From the NCBI GenBank assembly GCA_910586365.1, contig CAJUGP010000003.1:1-64000 (forward strand): a stretch of DNA of 64,000 bases, given 5' to 3'. Shown in pieces: positions 23,292 to 31,966 of this stretch. Every line of letters begins with the position of its first letter. Position 1 is the first letter of the stretch. The notes under the pieces were generated by a model, which searched no databases, was not told the origin of the DNA, and worked only from the letters and a program-made list of their open reading frames with translations. The stretch is from an uncultured Christensenella sp. (lineage in GTDB: Bacteria; Bacillota; Clostridia; Christensenellales; Borkfalkiaceae). Position numbers and translations under genes: made by a program.

Positions 23292-24368
23292 TTAATCTTT
23301 GCTCGGGTTGATCGCATTGATTACGATCCACGCGTCCTTGTTGTTGGGAATGCAGAGAGGGCACGACGTGAGATAAAGTTCGCGCGTGTTGCTTCCCGCG
23401 CTGCCGACGAATTTCGGGATTCTTTTCCCCGTGTAGGTATGGAACAGGTTATCTTCCTGCTCAACCTGCGAAACGGCGCCGTAAAGAGTACGACCGCATC
23501 CGGGCGCGGTAAGGATCGCCTTGCCTGCGGGAATGAAGCTGACGTTTTCATCGTCGTCGTTCGTGTAGGTGTCGCTATACTGAAGAACATCCACGACGTG
23601 TCCGTTGCAATTCAGGCGCGCGATTTTCGTCGCGCCGTTGGGAAGTTTCTCGGGATCCACACCGCCGATATTTATGTTCCGATTGTCGAGAAGTTTTTGG
23701 ATCTCGGCATCGTGCAAAATAGTCGAGCCGACGTCGGGCGCAACGATGAGATCCGTCGCAGGCAGTCCTTTCGCCGCCAGATCGCCGCAGACAACGGCGA
23801 TATCTTCGAGAATTGTGGCTCCCGCCGCGTTCCAGTCCGTTGCGGGCGTGTACTGCGCGGGGTTGGTTTCTCCGTCGTAAAAACGGATCTCTTTTTCTTC
23901 GGGTTTGCTGGGATCGTCGGTAATGTGCTTCATGACGCAGCCGTTCGTAAGAAGCGTTTCCGCCGCCATAGCTTCTTCGCGGCGACTGATCATTTCGTCG
24001 AGATCCTCGAAGTCCTGCATCATAAGCGTTGCCTGACGCTGAGCGGGCGTCAGCTTCGTATAGAGCGCCTCGCCGAAGCCGCGCTTGTTAAGGTCGTCGA
24101 TCGTCATGGTGCGCTTGGGCGCGATATAGGGCGGCGTGTAGCGTTCCATGTGATGACCTTTACGCAATACGGCGACGCCGCCTTTGCGGGGAGCAACGAA
24201 AGGCGCGAGTTTTTTGCTTCCGCTGCGATATTGCACGAGCACGTCGTCCGTTGCGAACAGATCCGTCGATTCGTTCGTCGGGAAGTAACGATCGCGAAGG
24301 AAGGTGTGCAGAGGGTTGAGCTCCTTAACGAGCAGGAGCATGGTATGCGTTTTGAAAATGTCTAACAT
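23292..24368 (-). CDS. Major capsid protein (lambda gpE family)
   Basis: A 358-residue protein starting MLDIFKTHTMLLLVKELNPL, followed by FLRDRYFPTNESTDLFATDD, PPYIAPKRTMTIDDLNKRGF, and LIVAPDVGSTILHDAEIQKL near residue 205. These are hallmarks of the lambda E type HK97-fold capsid. It comes after the decoration protein and protease/scaffold genes, as in lambda. Confidence 0.93.
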   Translation of the reverse strand: MLDIFKTHTMLLLVKELNPLHTFLRDRYFPTNESTDLFATDDVLVQYRSGSKKLAPFVAPRKGGVAVLRKGHHMERYTPPYIAPKRTMTIDDLNKRGFGEALYTKLTPAQRQATLMMQDFEDLDEMISRREEAMAAETLLTNGCVMKHITDDPSKPEEKEIRFYDGETNPAQYTPATDWNAAGATILEDIAVVCGDLAAKGLPATDLIVAPDVGSTILHDAEIQKLLDNRNINIGGVDPEKLPNGATKIARLNCNGHVVDVLQYSDTYTNDDDENVSFIPAGKAILTAPGCGRTLYGAVSQVEQEDNLFHTYTGKRIPKFVGSAGSNTRELYLTSCPLCIPNNKDAWIVINAINPSKD

Positions 24369-24383
24369 GATTTTGTCTCCTTT

Positions 24384-24797
24384 TTATGCGTTGAGCGCCG
24401 TATCGAGAAGAATGCCGACTTTGCGAAGTTCTTCTTCGTCCGAGTGCGCGAGGGTGTAACCTTCCGCAACGATGAGTTTGTTGCGATTAAAGTGTCCGGT
24501 GCGATAAGCGACCACGATGCAGTCTTTCGTGCCGACGGTTACATCGTCGGAAAGGATGCAGTTCGCGGTCAGGTTTTCCGTCTTGGTGCTGGCGCCTTCT
24601 CCGAAGGTTTTCGCGGACGTGCCGAGCACGACAACCTTGTTGTCGGCGTCCGAAAGAGCGAGCACGGTGCCGCGCTTCAATATCGTTTCCGCCGCCTGAG
24701 CTCTGAGCGTTACGTTGAACACGTCCGCTTTGGGTTCCGCGCTGTTGATCAGCTCGTCGTATTCAACCGAGCCGACGTTTTCATTGAGTTTCGTCAT
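24384..24797 (-). CDS. Head decoration protein (lambda gpD-like)
   Basis: A 137-residue beta-rich protein (KADVFNVTLRAQAAETILKR, GTVLALSDAD, VVAYRTGHFNRNKLIVAEGY). Capsid-stabilising gpD-like proteins have this size and position between protease/scaffold and capsid. It overlaps the protease gene by 4 bp. Confidence 0.85.
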   Translation of the reverse strand: MTKLNENVGSVEYDELINSAEPKADVFNVTLRAQAAETILKRGTVLALSDADNKVVVLGTSAKTFGEGASTKTENLTANCILSDDVTVGTKDCIVVAYRTGHFNRNKLIVAEGYTLAHSDEEELRKVGILLDTALNA

Positions 24798-25198
24798 CTT
24801 CTGGATCCTCCCGTTTGAGATTTGTAAGCGTCAACGATTCCCTTAAGCTCCGCAGCGTCGTCGCTTCCGGTGTCGCCGTTGCCGCCGTTAGGGTTTCCCG
24901 AGACGTCTTTCACGCCCGATTTCTCCCCGTCGGATGCGAGCGCGGTAAGGTGCGCCGCGCCCAGTTTTGCCTGTGCCTGCATAGCTTTGAGTGCGAGCTG
25001 TTCCGCGGTGCAGGCATTCGCGCCGTATTTGGCGTCTGCGATAAGCGCAGGATCGCCGATTTGCGACTCGATCTCTTCGATCGCTTTCAATCTGGCGCGC
25101 TCTCCGTTTACCGCGTCCGTGCGGGCTTTCTCGGTCGCCGCCGTCTCAATAGCGGCAATGATGTCCGGGAACTGTGCCCTGAGTTCTTTTTCCGTCAT
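24794..25198 (-). CDS. Nested scaffold protein from internal start (Nu3-like)
   Basis: In frame with the protease gene. ATG 25196-25198 (MTEKELRAQFPDIIAAIETA) has AAAGGAGA 7 bases upstream, a strong ribosome-binding site in the middle of a coding region. The 134-residue product is helical and acidic, as for scaffolds. The lambda Nu3 precedent supports it. Confidence 0.65.
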   Translation of the reverse strand: MTEKELRAQFPDIIAAIETAATEKARTDAVNGERARLKAIEEIESQIGDPALIADAKYGANACTAEQLALKAMQAQAKLGAAHLTALASDGEKSGVKDVSGNPNGGNGDTGSDDAAELKGIVDAYKSQTGGSRR

Positions 25199-26002
25199 GG
25201 TTGTTTCTCCTTTGCCGCTGACGGGCGGCTCTTTTTTATTTACTGCTGCCGATTCGGCAGAAGCATCGGGTTTGACCGGGATCGTCCCCGGTATGTTGTG
25301 GAAGGCTTTCACGTCGTGGCGAACGCCCGCAACGAGAAGCACCTTCTTGTCTGCGCTCAGGCTCATACTCGGGCCCGCGTCCGAAAGCAAAGTATCCGCG
25401 AATTTCTTGTCGACGGCATCCTTGCCGACCATCCACGTTTCCGCTTTCATCATAGAGCGGAGGGATTCGATTTCGAGCCCCGTCTTTTGGTGGTAGATCT
25501 GCGCGATTGCGCTGTTTGCCGCCTCGAGATTTTTTGCGATTTTCTTGACGTCCTCGGCGGTCATAAAGTCGACCACGCAAACGGCGGCGCCGTGGATCAT
25601 GATCATACTTCCGGCGTGAACCTGAACTTCGTCGCCGGCACAAGCGATCACGCTGGCGGCGCTTGCCGCAAGCCCTTCGATGATGACCGTCTTGTGTCCT
25701 TTTAGCGATTTGAGCGCGTTGTGGATGGCGATGCCGGTGTATAGATCGCCGCCGCCGCTGTTAATTTTCACGACGATTTCCGACTTGTCTTTGATTTGCG
25801 CGAGATCGTCGAGGAAGCCCTCGGGCGTTATGTATAAGCCGGGAGCGGGTTCGCCCGTCCACCAGTCCGTCGGTTGCTGACTGCACACGTCGCCGTAAAG
25901 CGTGATCTCTGCCGAGTCGCTTCCCGCGCCCGTGATTACGTTCCAGCATTTCCGCGCGGAGGCGGGGTTCGGGCCGTTTGTCAATTTGATCCTGTTCTTC
26001 AT
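24794..26002 (-). CDS. Capsid maturation protease (ClpP/S49-like) fused to scaffold
   Basis: A 402-residue protein. The ClpP-like domain (residues about 30-215) contains VVKINSGGGDLYTGIAIHNAL, the nucleophile segment GLAASAASVIACAGDEV with Ser114, and MIMIHGA with His137. A linker follows, then a helical C-terminal scaffold region. As in lambda C/Nu3, an internal start at 25198 (behind GGAGA) would give the scaffold alone. It processes the portal and scaffold during prohead maturation. Confidence 0.9.
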   Translation of the reverse strand: MKNRIKLTNGPNPASARKCWNVITGAGSDSAEITLYGDVCSQQPTDWWTGEPAPGLYITPEGFLDDLAQIKDKSEIVVKINSGGGDLYTGIAIHNALKSLKGHKTVIIEGLAASAASVIACAGDEVQVHAGSMIMIHGAAVCVVDFMTAEDVKKIAKNLEAANSAIAQIYHQKTGLEIESLRSMMKAETWMVGKDAVDKKFADTLLSDAGPSMSLSADKKVLLVAGVRHDVKAFHNIPGTIPVKPDASAESAAVNKKEPPVSGKGETTMTEKELRAQFPDIIAAIETAATEKARTDAVNGERARLKAIEEIESQIGDPALIADAKYGANACTAEQLALKAMQAQAKLGAAHLTALASDGEKSGVKDVSGNPNGGNGDTGSDDAAELKGIVDAYKSQTGGSRR

Positions 26003-27648
26003 GTAGGATCTCCTCCTTGTTTGATTTGGTTTAAGATTTTAGGAATAAGCGCCGCGGCAAGCGCATCGAGTGAATCGCCCTGCTCGCTTTTTCCTTTTGT
26101 CTTTGAAAGTTGAGCGTTTTCGTCGGCAAGCTGCTCGACGTTGCCCTCGTAACTGCCGCCGTTAAGTTTGACGGTCGACTGTTCGCGTGTGCTGAATCCA
26201 TTCTCGCAGGCAAGGGCTTCGGCTTGGATCTCTTTGACGGGATCGAGCTGTCCCTGCGACGGGCCGATCCATTCGGAACCGAGCCACGCGGCTCTGATAG
26301 CGGGATCGAAGAAGAAGCCGGGAGCGAGAATACGACCGCGAGCGACCGCTTCGGAAAGCCACACCTCGTAAAGCGGGCGGCAGAAGTCGTCAACGAACCA
26401 TTCGCGCCACATTTTGAACGCTTTCCACGCTTCCAAAAGTGCCGCGCGGCTGGCGCTGTACGACGCATTGAACGCCTTAAGAAGAAGATCGGCAGGTATT
26501 TCCAAAGCCGCACCGACCTGCTTGCAGATAGCCTGAACGAATGCATCAAAGCCGCCCGCGGGGCGTTTGGGATCGCCGAATACGACATCCTCGCCGGGCT
26601 TCATTACGTTGATCTGACCGGGGCCCATTTCGTATTCGTTTTCGTCCGTGCTGATTCCCTGCTCGCTCTCACCTGTCGTACCGTCCTGAACCTCTCCATC
26701 GCCGACCTCATTAAACGGGAACGCGCTCGGATCGGACTCAGTTTTTATAAACGCCGTGAAAAAGCTCTCGACGACCGCCGCCGTAAGTTCGCTGTCGGTA
26801 TAGCGCCGCAGTTGCAGAAGCGGCTCGATAACCTGTGCCAGATAGGTTACGCCGCGATATTGCTCGGGGCGTTCCGCCTGCATAATGTGGAGCACGTTCG
26901 GAAGTCCTGTCTCTTCGCCGTATGCCACGACGCGCACCCACTTCGTCTCTTTCGTCGTTTGCTCGAAGGGGTAAGTGTTGCGTATATGGTAAGCGACGAT
27001 TTTTCCGTTCTTGTCGGTTTCGACGCCGTCGTAAATCATGTTGCCGTCTTTCGTCGTGCCCTGCGTCAGATAATTGAAAGCCGAAGATCCCGCGACCGTA
27101 TCAATGGGCGTAGAAAGCCGATCAGCTTCGATTATATGGAAACGCAAGCCGTAGGGGTTGAGCGACGTCGGTTCTTCATGCTGTAACAATACAATGACAT
27201 CGCCGGAGAGAAGCTGGGAAGAGAACGCGAGCTGTTGCGCCGTGTAAAAATTATTGATCCCGATCGCGTCGCAGTTGACCTTACTCGCCGCCCAGAGCTC
27301 GAACTCTTCCTCGGTTCGTTTTTGCCAGTTTTTCGCTTGATCTGCAGAAAGCCCGAGCCGCTCCCTGTTGATCCTGCTTTTGAGTTGCAAGCCGCAGCCG
27401 ATGACATTCGTGCGATTCGTCTTGATCGCCGACGTCGCGAGCGGCGCCGCCATATAGAGCATACGAGCCCGCTGTCGAAGCGTTCGATTGTTCGCGTCAA
27501 TATCTTCGTGCGCCGATCCGCTCGACGCAAGGAAGCCCTTCAGGGCTTTTTTGGAATAACTGGCGCCCGCGTCGCCGTAACCTTTGTTAGTAGGTCGACG
27601 CGGTCTCGCGCCGAAAGGGGCGAGCCTTTTGTCGTCTGATTTGTTCAT
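25999..27648 (-). CDS. Portal protein (lambda gpB family)
   Basis: A 549-residue lambda-type portal: RARMLYMAAPLATSAIKTNR near residue 60, then TNVIGCGLQLKSRI, LQHEEPTSLNPYGLRFHIIE, LHIMQAERPEQYRGVTYLAQ, and ASYSASRAALLEAWKAFKMW near residue 400. It forms the dodecameric DNA channel. It overlaps the protease gene by 4 bp and follows the gpW-like gene, as in lambda. Confidence 0.93.
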   Translation of the reverse strand: MNKSDDKRLAPFGARPRRPTNKGYGDAGASYSKKALKGFLASSGSAHEDIDANNRTLRQRARMLYMAAPLATSAIKTNRTNVIGCGLQLKSRINRERLGLSADQAKNWQKRTEEEFELWAASKVNCDAIGINNFYTAQQLAFSSQLLSGDVIVLLQHEEPTSLNPYGLRFHIIEADRLSTPIDTVAGSSAFNYLTQGTTKDGNMIYDGVETDKNGKIVAYHIRNTYPFEQTTKETKWVRVVAYGEETGLPNVLHIMQAERPEQYRGVTYLAQVIEPLLQLRRYTDSELTAAVVESFFTAFIKTESDPSAFPFNEVGDGEVQDGTTGESEQGISTDENEYEMGPGQINVMKPGEDVVFGDPKRPAGGFDAFVQAICKQVGAALEIPADLLLKAFNASYSASRAALLEAWKAFKMWREWFVDDFCRPLYEVWLSEAVARGRILAPGFFFDPAIRAAWLGSEWIGPSQGQLDPVKEIQAEALACENGFSTREQSTVKLNGGSYEGNVEQLADENAQLSKTKGKSEQGDSLDALAAALIPKILNQIKQGGDPT

Positions 27649-27657
27649 ATCGTCTCC

Positions 27658-27918
27658 TTACCAGTCCCGCGGAACCACGCCGACCGCTCGGCGGGGCTTT
27701 TGTTTTGTGATCATCGCTTCGAGCTCTTTGATTTCGTCCTCGAGCTCTTTGATTGCTTTCCTGACCGTGCTCAGGTCGGTGTTGTACCGCGCAAGGTTAC
27801 GCGTTCCGACGCCGTAGCTTTGGACTCCGCCGCAGAGCATTTCCTTTTCGCGGGCAAGATAGCAAGCCAGTCGCTCACGCTTTTCCGTGATCTTTTTTTC
27901 AATTTCGGCTTTATTCAT
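27658..27918 (-). CDS. gpW/DUF6148-like head-tail joining protein
   Basis: An 86-residue protein, mostly coiled coil (MNKAEIEKKITEKRERLACY), then LCGGVQSYGVGTRNLARYNT and DLSTVRKAIKELEDEIKELE. The SYxxGxRxLxRxxLxxLxxxI pattern is that of the gpW-like family between terminase and portal. It helps stabilise packaged DNA and joins tails. Confidence 0.8.
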   Translation of the reverse strand: MNKAEIEKKITEKRERLACYLAREKEMLCGGVQSYGVGTRNLARYNTDLSTVRKAIKELEDEIKELEAMITKQKPRRAVGVVPRDW

Positions 27919-27929
27919 ACTGCCTCCTT

Positions 27930-29825
27930 TTACCAGTCGTCGCCGCTTCCGAGATGTTTATTTTTCGGATGTGCGGGTTTCTTTTTTGCCGCAGGCGCGG
28001 CGGGTTTTTCTTGGATGCCTTTCAGACGGTTCTCGATCGCGGTCAAATCCGGATTGGCGAGCCTGAACGCCGCGTTCGCATAGTTGCGACAGTCGAGCGG
28101 TTCGTTGCGTTCGTGTCCGGGGATCTTTTCCCATACCCATTGATTGCCGCGGCGTGTGCGCGTCAGAACGAGCCGCTCCGATAGAAGCCCTGAGAAGTAA
28201 GTCGAATCGTATCCGCGATCGCCGAGCGGAAAGTGCGAATAGTTCCGTCCCGGCGTTTGCGTCGTCAGCTTCTTCATAATCTTTGCTTTGCCCGCGTCGA
28301 CGCCGAGCGTATAGAGCCAGCAAAAGATCTTTTTGTTGTCTTTCAACGGAACGCGCGACGGGATCCCGACATACGGAATATCGGGCCCGCCTTTGCCTTT
28401 TATAGCAAAGACGTGCTTCGCGAGACGTTTGCGGCAAGCCGCATAGACTTCCTGTGTATAGTGCCCGCCTGAATCGACGAAGGTGCAGCTGATTCGGAGT
28501 CCTTTACCGTTTGCAAAACGATAGACGTGATCGACAACATCGTCCAGCCGTTCCCAGACTTCCTCATTGTCGGGGCGCCCCATAATAACGCCCTTCGTAA
28601 TGCCCCAGTCCTCGCCATAGTGCCCGTAACCGACAACTTCGTATTCGAGACGATTGTCCTGCGTATCGACGCCGCAAGTGAGCGCGAGCACACCGTCGGG
28701 CAGTTCGGCTTTGTATTCTTCGCGCCGCGCCATCACTTCGTCCTCGTTCTCGATTTCGCCGCGTTCTTCCCAGAGCTTACCGAGTAGTGTGTTATAAACA
28801 ACTTTCAGCTTTTCGGGATCGTTGCGAGCCTCGAGAAAGCGAAGCACGATAGTCTCCCACGTTACCCACGGCGACGAAAAAGCATTCAACCAGAACGAGC
28901 GGATGCCTTTCTTGTATGCATCGGGGTTTTGCGCGATCCATTTCGCGGGCTGATTGCGGACTTCGTCCTCGGTGCTTATAGCCCCGCACGAAGGGCACAC
29001 CCAGAATATCGAGCTAACCGTGTATGTGATTTTATTGCCGATTTTTTTCTCTTCGGGTAAAAATCTGATATTATCGAAAATTATGTCGTGCCACTCTCCG
29101 CAATGGGGGCATTTTATGCACCAGCGCTCTTGGGTGCCGCGTTCATACGCCGCTTCGATATTGCTGCTTCCTTTGATCGTTGGCGTCGAAACTTCGACGG
29201 CTTTCTTGTTGTAGAATGTGGTCTGGCGGGCTTTGGCAAGTTCCCACGGATCGCCTTCCGTGCCCGCGCTTAAAGCCCAGCGGTCTCGTTCATCGCCGAA
29301 TATGTAACGAACAGGCGTCGACGCAAGTGCGGACGCGGTGTTCGAGCCGGTAAGCGTAAGCATACCACCGGGGAACGCTTTCTGCAGGAGCGTGTTGCCG
29401 CTGTCTCTCGTTTTAACGTCCGAAACTTTCGACCGTAACGGTTTGCTGTCTCGAATCATCGGCGCGATTCTATGACGTGAGAATTTTCGGGCATCGTCCA
29501 GCGTCGGCTGTATATACATGGCGGACGCTGGATCTTGATCGATGACGTAACCGATGCAGTTTAGCAAAAATTCAGATTTGCCGACCTGCGAAGCCGCGAC
29601 CATGACTATGTTCGTAACTTTCGGATCGTTGAACGCATCCATCGGCTCTTTGAGGTATGGCGTCCGTGCGGTTCTCCACGGGCCAGCCTCGGCTGAAGTT
29701 TCGGGCGATAGCCGACGGTGTCGGTCTGCCCATTGTGAAACGGTTAGGTCGTCAGGCGGTGCAAAATTACGGACGGCGGGCGCGATCGCTTTATTGAGAC
29801 GCGCCTCAGCCTGTGTCGTCGTCAT
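27930..29825 (-). CDS. Terminase large subunit (GpA family)
   Basis: A 631-residue protein. The ATPase has the Walker-A-like VMVAASQVGKSEFLLN near residue 75 and a Walker B near DERDRW. The nuclease part includes CGVDTQDNRLEYEVVGYGHY and FVDSGGHYTQEVYAACRKRL. A zinc-ribbon-like CPHCGEW...CPSCGA lies in between. Lambda gpA-type enzymes cut at cos sites and pump DNA. The small subunit gene overlaps its start by 20 bp. Confidence 0.93.
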   Translation of the reverse strand: MTTTQAEARLNKAIAPAVRNFAPPDDLTVSQWADRHRRLSPETSAEAGPWRTARTPYLKEPMDAFNDPKVTNIVMVAASQVGKSEFLLNCIGYVIDQDPASAMYIQPTLDDARKFSRHRIAPMIRDSKPLRSKVSDVKTRDSGNTLLQKAFPGGMLTLTGSNTASALASTPVRYIFGDERDRWALSAGTEGDPWELAKARQTTFYNKKAVEVSTPTIKGSSNIEAAYERGTQERWCIKCPHCGEWHDIIFDNIRFLPEEKKIGNKITYTVSSIFWVCPSCGAISTEDEVRNQPAKWIAQNPDAYKKGIRSFWLNAFSSPWVTWETIVLRFLEARNDPEKLKVVYNTLLGKLWEERGEIENEDEVMARREEYKAELPDGVLALTCGVDTQDNRLEYEVVGYGHYGEDWGITKGVIMGRPDNEEVWERLDDVVDHVYRFANGKGLRISCTFVDSGGHYTQEVYAACRKRLAKHVFAIKGKGGPDIPYVGIPSRVPLKDNKKIFCWLYTLGVDAGKAKIMKKLTTQTPGRNYSHFPLGDRGYDSTYFSGLLSERLVLTRTRRGNQWVWEKIPGHERNEPLDCRNYANAAFRLANPDLTAIENRLKGIQEKPAAPAAKKKPAHPKNKHLGSGDDW

Positions 29826-30393
29826 CTTTCAGGAGTTCGCTCCAGCCCTGACGGTCGCGGACGCGCTTCTTATACGCGGCGGCGTCGTACTTGTAGTTCG
29901 AGAGCTCCAGCAGGATCGCATAAACTTCCTGCTTGATCCTTTCAGATATTTCCGCGGGCTTTGTGATTTTTGCGAGGTCGATCGCGAGCCGACCGGGAAG
30001 CGCGAGCATCATGCTGCGGATGGTAAACACGAGATCCGTCGTCATAGCTTCGACGTCCTCGCTGCGATGCATCTCGCCGCGGAGTTCTTTGAGTTCCATA
30101 TCGGCGAGCTCTGCCTTCGTAGCGCGATAGTCGGCGTCGGCTTTGATTTTGCGGCTCTCGTTTTCGGCGTCTGCCTTGCTTTCGCCTTTTTTGGCGACCT
30201 TTTCCTGCAGATAAGCAATGTATTTTTGAACCGTCAGAAGTAGATCGTAGCGGCGTTTTTTATCGACGAGCTCGGTCGTCAGAATCCCGTCCTGCGTGAG
30301 TTGCTGAATGCGCCGAACCGTCAAATTGAACAGCTTCGCGACCATTGCCGCTTCGACCATTGTCCGCTTCGGTTGCGAGGGCTGTGTTGCCAT
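29806..30393 (-). CDS. Terminase small subunit (Nu1-like)
   Basis: A 195-residue protein with an N-terminal winged/MerR-type helix-turn-helix (VEAAMVAKLFNLTVRRIQQL, then TQDGILTTELVDKKRRYDLL) and a helical oligomerisation region. It recognises the packaging site. It is first in the head operon after a 240-bp non-coding region that holds an inverted repeat. Confidence 0.85.
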   Translation of the reverse strand: MATQPSQPKRTMVEAAMVAKLFNLTVRRIQQLTQDGILTTELVDKKRRYDLLLTVQKYIAYLQEKVAKKGESKADAENESRKIKADADYRATKAELADMELKELRGEMHRSEDVEAMTTDLVFTIRSMMLALPGRLAIDLAKITKPAEISERIKQEVYAILLELSNYKYDAAAYKKRVRDRQGWSELLKDDDDTG

Positions 30394-30631
30394 GATTACC
30401 TCCTTTTTTGCGTAACGAAACGATTGTAAAAAATTCTCCGGGACTATGCGAGTTCTGGGCTCGCGAGCACCGCAAGAGTAAAATATTACCGACAGTACCT
30501 GCTGGAAACTTTGTGGGCGCTCGCTGACGCGCTCCGTGCCTTAGCGGCTTTGCTTTTTTCTCTGAGGTACTGCCGATAATAACAAGATAAGGGGGCGCCG
30601 CAGTTGAGCAACGTCGGCGCATAGGGGTGGG
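30394..30631. other. Non-coding region with long inverted repeat (candidate cos/pac)
   Basis: Sixteen-bp arms, 30485-30500 (ATTACCGACAGTACCT) and 30565-30580 (AGGTACTGCCGATAAT), pair at 14 of 16 positions around a 64-bp loop. A palindrome GCTCGCGAGC lies near 30461. The location just before the terminase small-subunit gene is that of lambda cos. No gene seen. Confidence 0.4.
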
Positions 30632-31231
30632 CTATTTTTTTGCGTATCGGTCAATGTTATGCTGTAAGCGTTTTAACAGCAGATCGTTGAGCCTGACCTT
30701 TATATCGGCGGCGACCTTCTCATTGCCGATCGTCTGCGGTATGCTTACCGTGCGGATCGCGTCAATAGGAAGGCGCGCGTCCGTCGTCCTTTTGAACGGG
30801 ATCTCCGTCGTGCCCAGAGCCCCCGAGGGGGCAAGGAAAACGGAACTGCCGAGAGCTTTCTTTTTGCCCTTGTATATGGCGGCTTTGACCGTGTATTTCT
30901 TACCGCCCGCCGGTCGCGTTCGGGGCGTCATAGAGAAGTGTGTAGGCGTAAGAAGGCGACCGCGATATACGAGCTGTATGTTTTCCATACTCACGCCCTT
31001 GATCTTGATCTCCCCGACTGTTTTCGCACCGCCTTTGGCTGCCTTACCCGCCGCCGTCACTTCGCTTGATTTAATCGCATAGACGGCTGTAACTGCTTTG
31101 GTTACCTGCGCGGGAGCGCGGGCTTTGCAGTCTTTGACGGTTTGACTGACGGCTTTCTGGATGTCGCTCTGCGTTTTTTTTGCTTTGGAAAGAACGCCGT
31201 CCAGTCCGGGGATGCTGATGTTTAATTCCAT
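30632..31231 (-). CDS. Minor tail protein (gpZ-like)
   Basis: A 199-residue protein. ATG 31229-31231 follows GGAGG (MELNISIPGLDGVLSKAKKT). It shows VSQTVKDCKARAPAQVTKAV, then a central basic region with SMTPRTRPAGGKKYTVKAAI and VFLAPSGALGTTEIPFKRTT. This pattern of tail-completion proteins of the HK97 gp10/gpZ type is fairly clear. It is displaced: it lies upstream of the terminase genes rather than next to the tail genes. Confidence 0.7.
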   Translation of the reverse strand: MELNISIPGLDGVLSKAKKTQSDIQKAVSQTVKDCKARAPAQVTKAVTAVYAIKSSEVTAAGKAAKGGAKTVGEIKIKGVSMENIQLVYRGRLLTPTHFSMTPRTRPAGGKKYTVKAAIYKGKKKALGSSVFLAPSGALGTTEIPFKRTTDARLPIDAIRTVSIPQTIGNEKVAADIKVRLNDLLLKRLQHNIDRYAKK

Positions 31232-31289
31232 AGCCGCCTCCGAAGCCCTGTTGATAATTGGAAGCGGCGACCATAAATAGCCGCCGCCC

Positions 31290-31320
31290 GCCGTCCCGCT
31301 CCGATAGCGGGATCTTTCCG
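31290..31320 (-). other. Hairpin in the late leader
   Basis: CCCGCT-ccgat-AGCGGG forms a 6-bp GC stem with flanking pairs, in the 5' leader between the late promoter and the gpZ-like gene. It may modulate read-through or mRNA stability; the effect is unknown. Confidence 0.4.
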
Positions 31321-31371
31321 TAAAAAGAAAGCCGCGACGAGTTTCCCCGTTGCGGTTCTTTGACAGCATAC

Positions 31372-31432
31372 ACTATAACACACCCGTTTACTGCGTTTCA
31401 ATGTGATTTACTTCTTTTTACTGCGTTTTACT
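31372..31432 (-). promoter_or_regulatory. Late promoter with five phased decamer repeats
   Basis: On the minus strand a -35 TTGAAA (31396-31401) and a -10 TATAGT (31372-31377) are 18 bp apart. Overlapping and upstream are five consecutive 10-bp units (31383-31432), consensus AGTAAA plus four bases; four match well and the one holding the -35 is degenerate. Ten-bp spacing puts each unit on the same DNA face. The gene just upstream encodes an ArpU/sigma-like regulator, the likely binder. Confidence 0.7.
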
Positions 31433-31488
31433 GACCTTTTTTCAGATTTCCGCAGATTTCCGACGGAAGTCGGGCGGAATTTCGGCAT

Positions 31489-31956
31489 TTACGCGGTTTT
31501 GTGGGTGTATAATTCGGCAAGGTTGAGTAGAGCGCGCCCGTGGGTTCTGAACATTTTGTCCATGTATTGGTCGGCTTCGAGCTCATAGTCGTCGTGTTTG
31601 CCGTAAATTCTTTGGCAGATTTCGCGCCATTCGGCGCCGTAGTAATAGCGGAGATTGATCACGAGCGTTTCGGAGGGGGCAAGGCGTTCGACGAAGGGCT
31701 CCAGCTCAGCCCAGTCGGCGGCGATTTCGTTTTCCTTTTGTTTTACTCGTTCTTCGAGAGCGACCTTTCTCAGCACGACGCGCTCCGTTTCGCTCGTTCC
31801 GTCGCCGCTTCCGTGTGGCATTCCCGAATAATCAATAGCGCGCGGGCTTCCGTATGCATCCGCCGCATATTCGAGCTCCTGCTTCAAAGTGGCAAGTTTT
31901 TCGAGCATTTCCCTGTGCGCGTTTAATCTTTCTTTGATCGCTTGTGTTTTCTTCAT
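31489..31956 (-). CDS. ArpU/sigma-like late transcription regulator (DUF1492-like)
   Basis: A 155-residue protein with an N-terminal coiled coil (MKKTQAIKERLNAHREMLEK) and a C-terminal region-4-like helix-turn-helix (RLAPSETLVINLRYYYGAEW, then REICQRIYGKHDDYELEADQ). Such proteins activate late genes in phages of Bacillota. The protein gene ends 57 bp before the decamer-repeat promoter and probably controls it. Confidence 0.75.
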   Translation of the reverse strand: MKKTQAIKERLNAHREMLEKLATLKQELEYAADAYGSPRAIDYSGMPHGSGDGTSETERVVLRKVALEERVKQKENEIAADWAELEPFVERLAPSETLVINLRYYYGAEWREICQRIYGKHDDYELEADQYMDKMFRTHGRALLNLAELYTHKTA

Positions 31957-31966
31957 AGCCGCCTCC

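Noticed and set aside
24815..25705. Long plus-strand frames antisense to the protease/scaffold gene
   Set aside because: Codon-composition shadows; the minus-strand protease has catalytic motifs.
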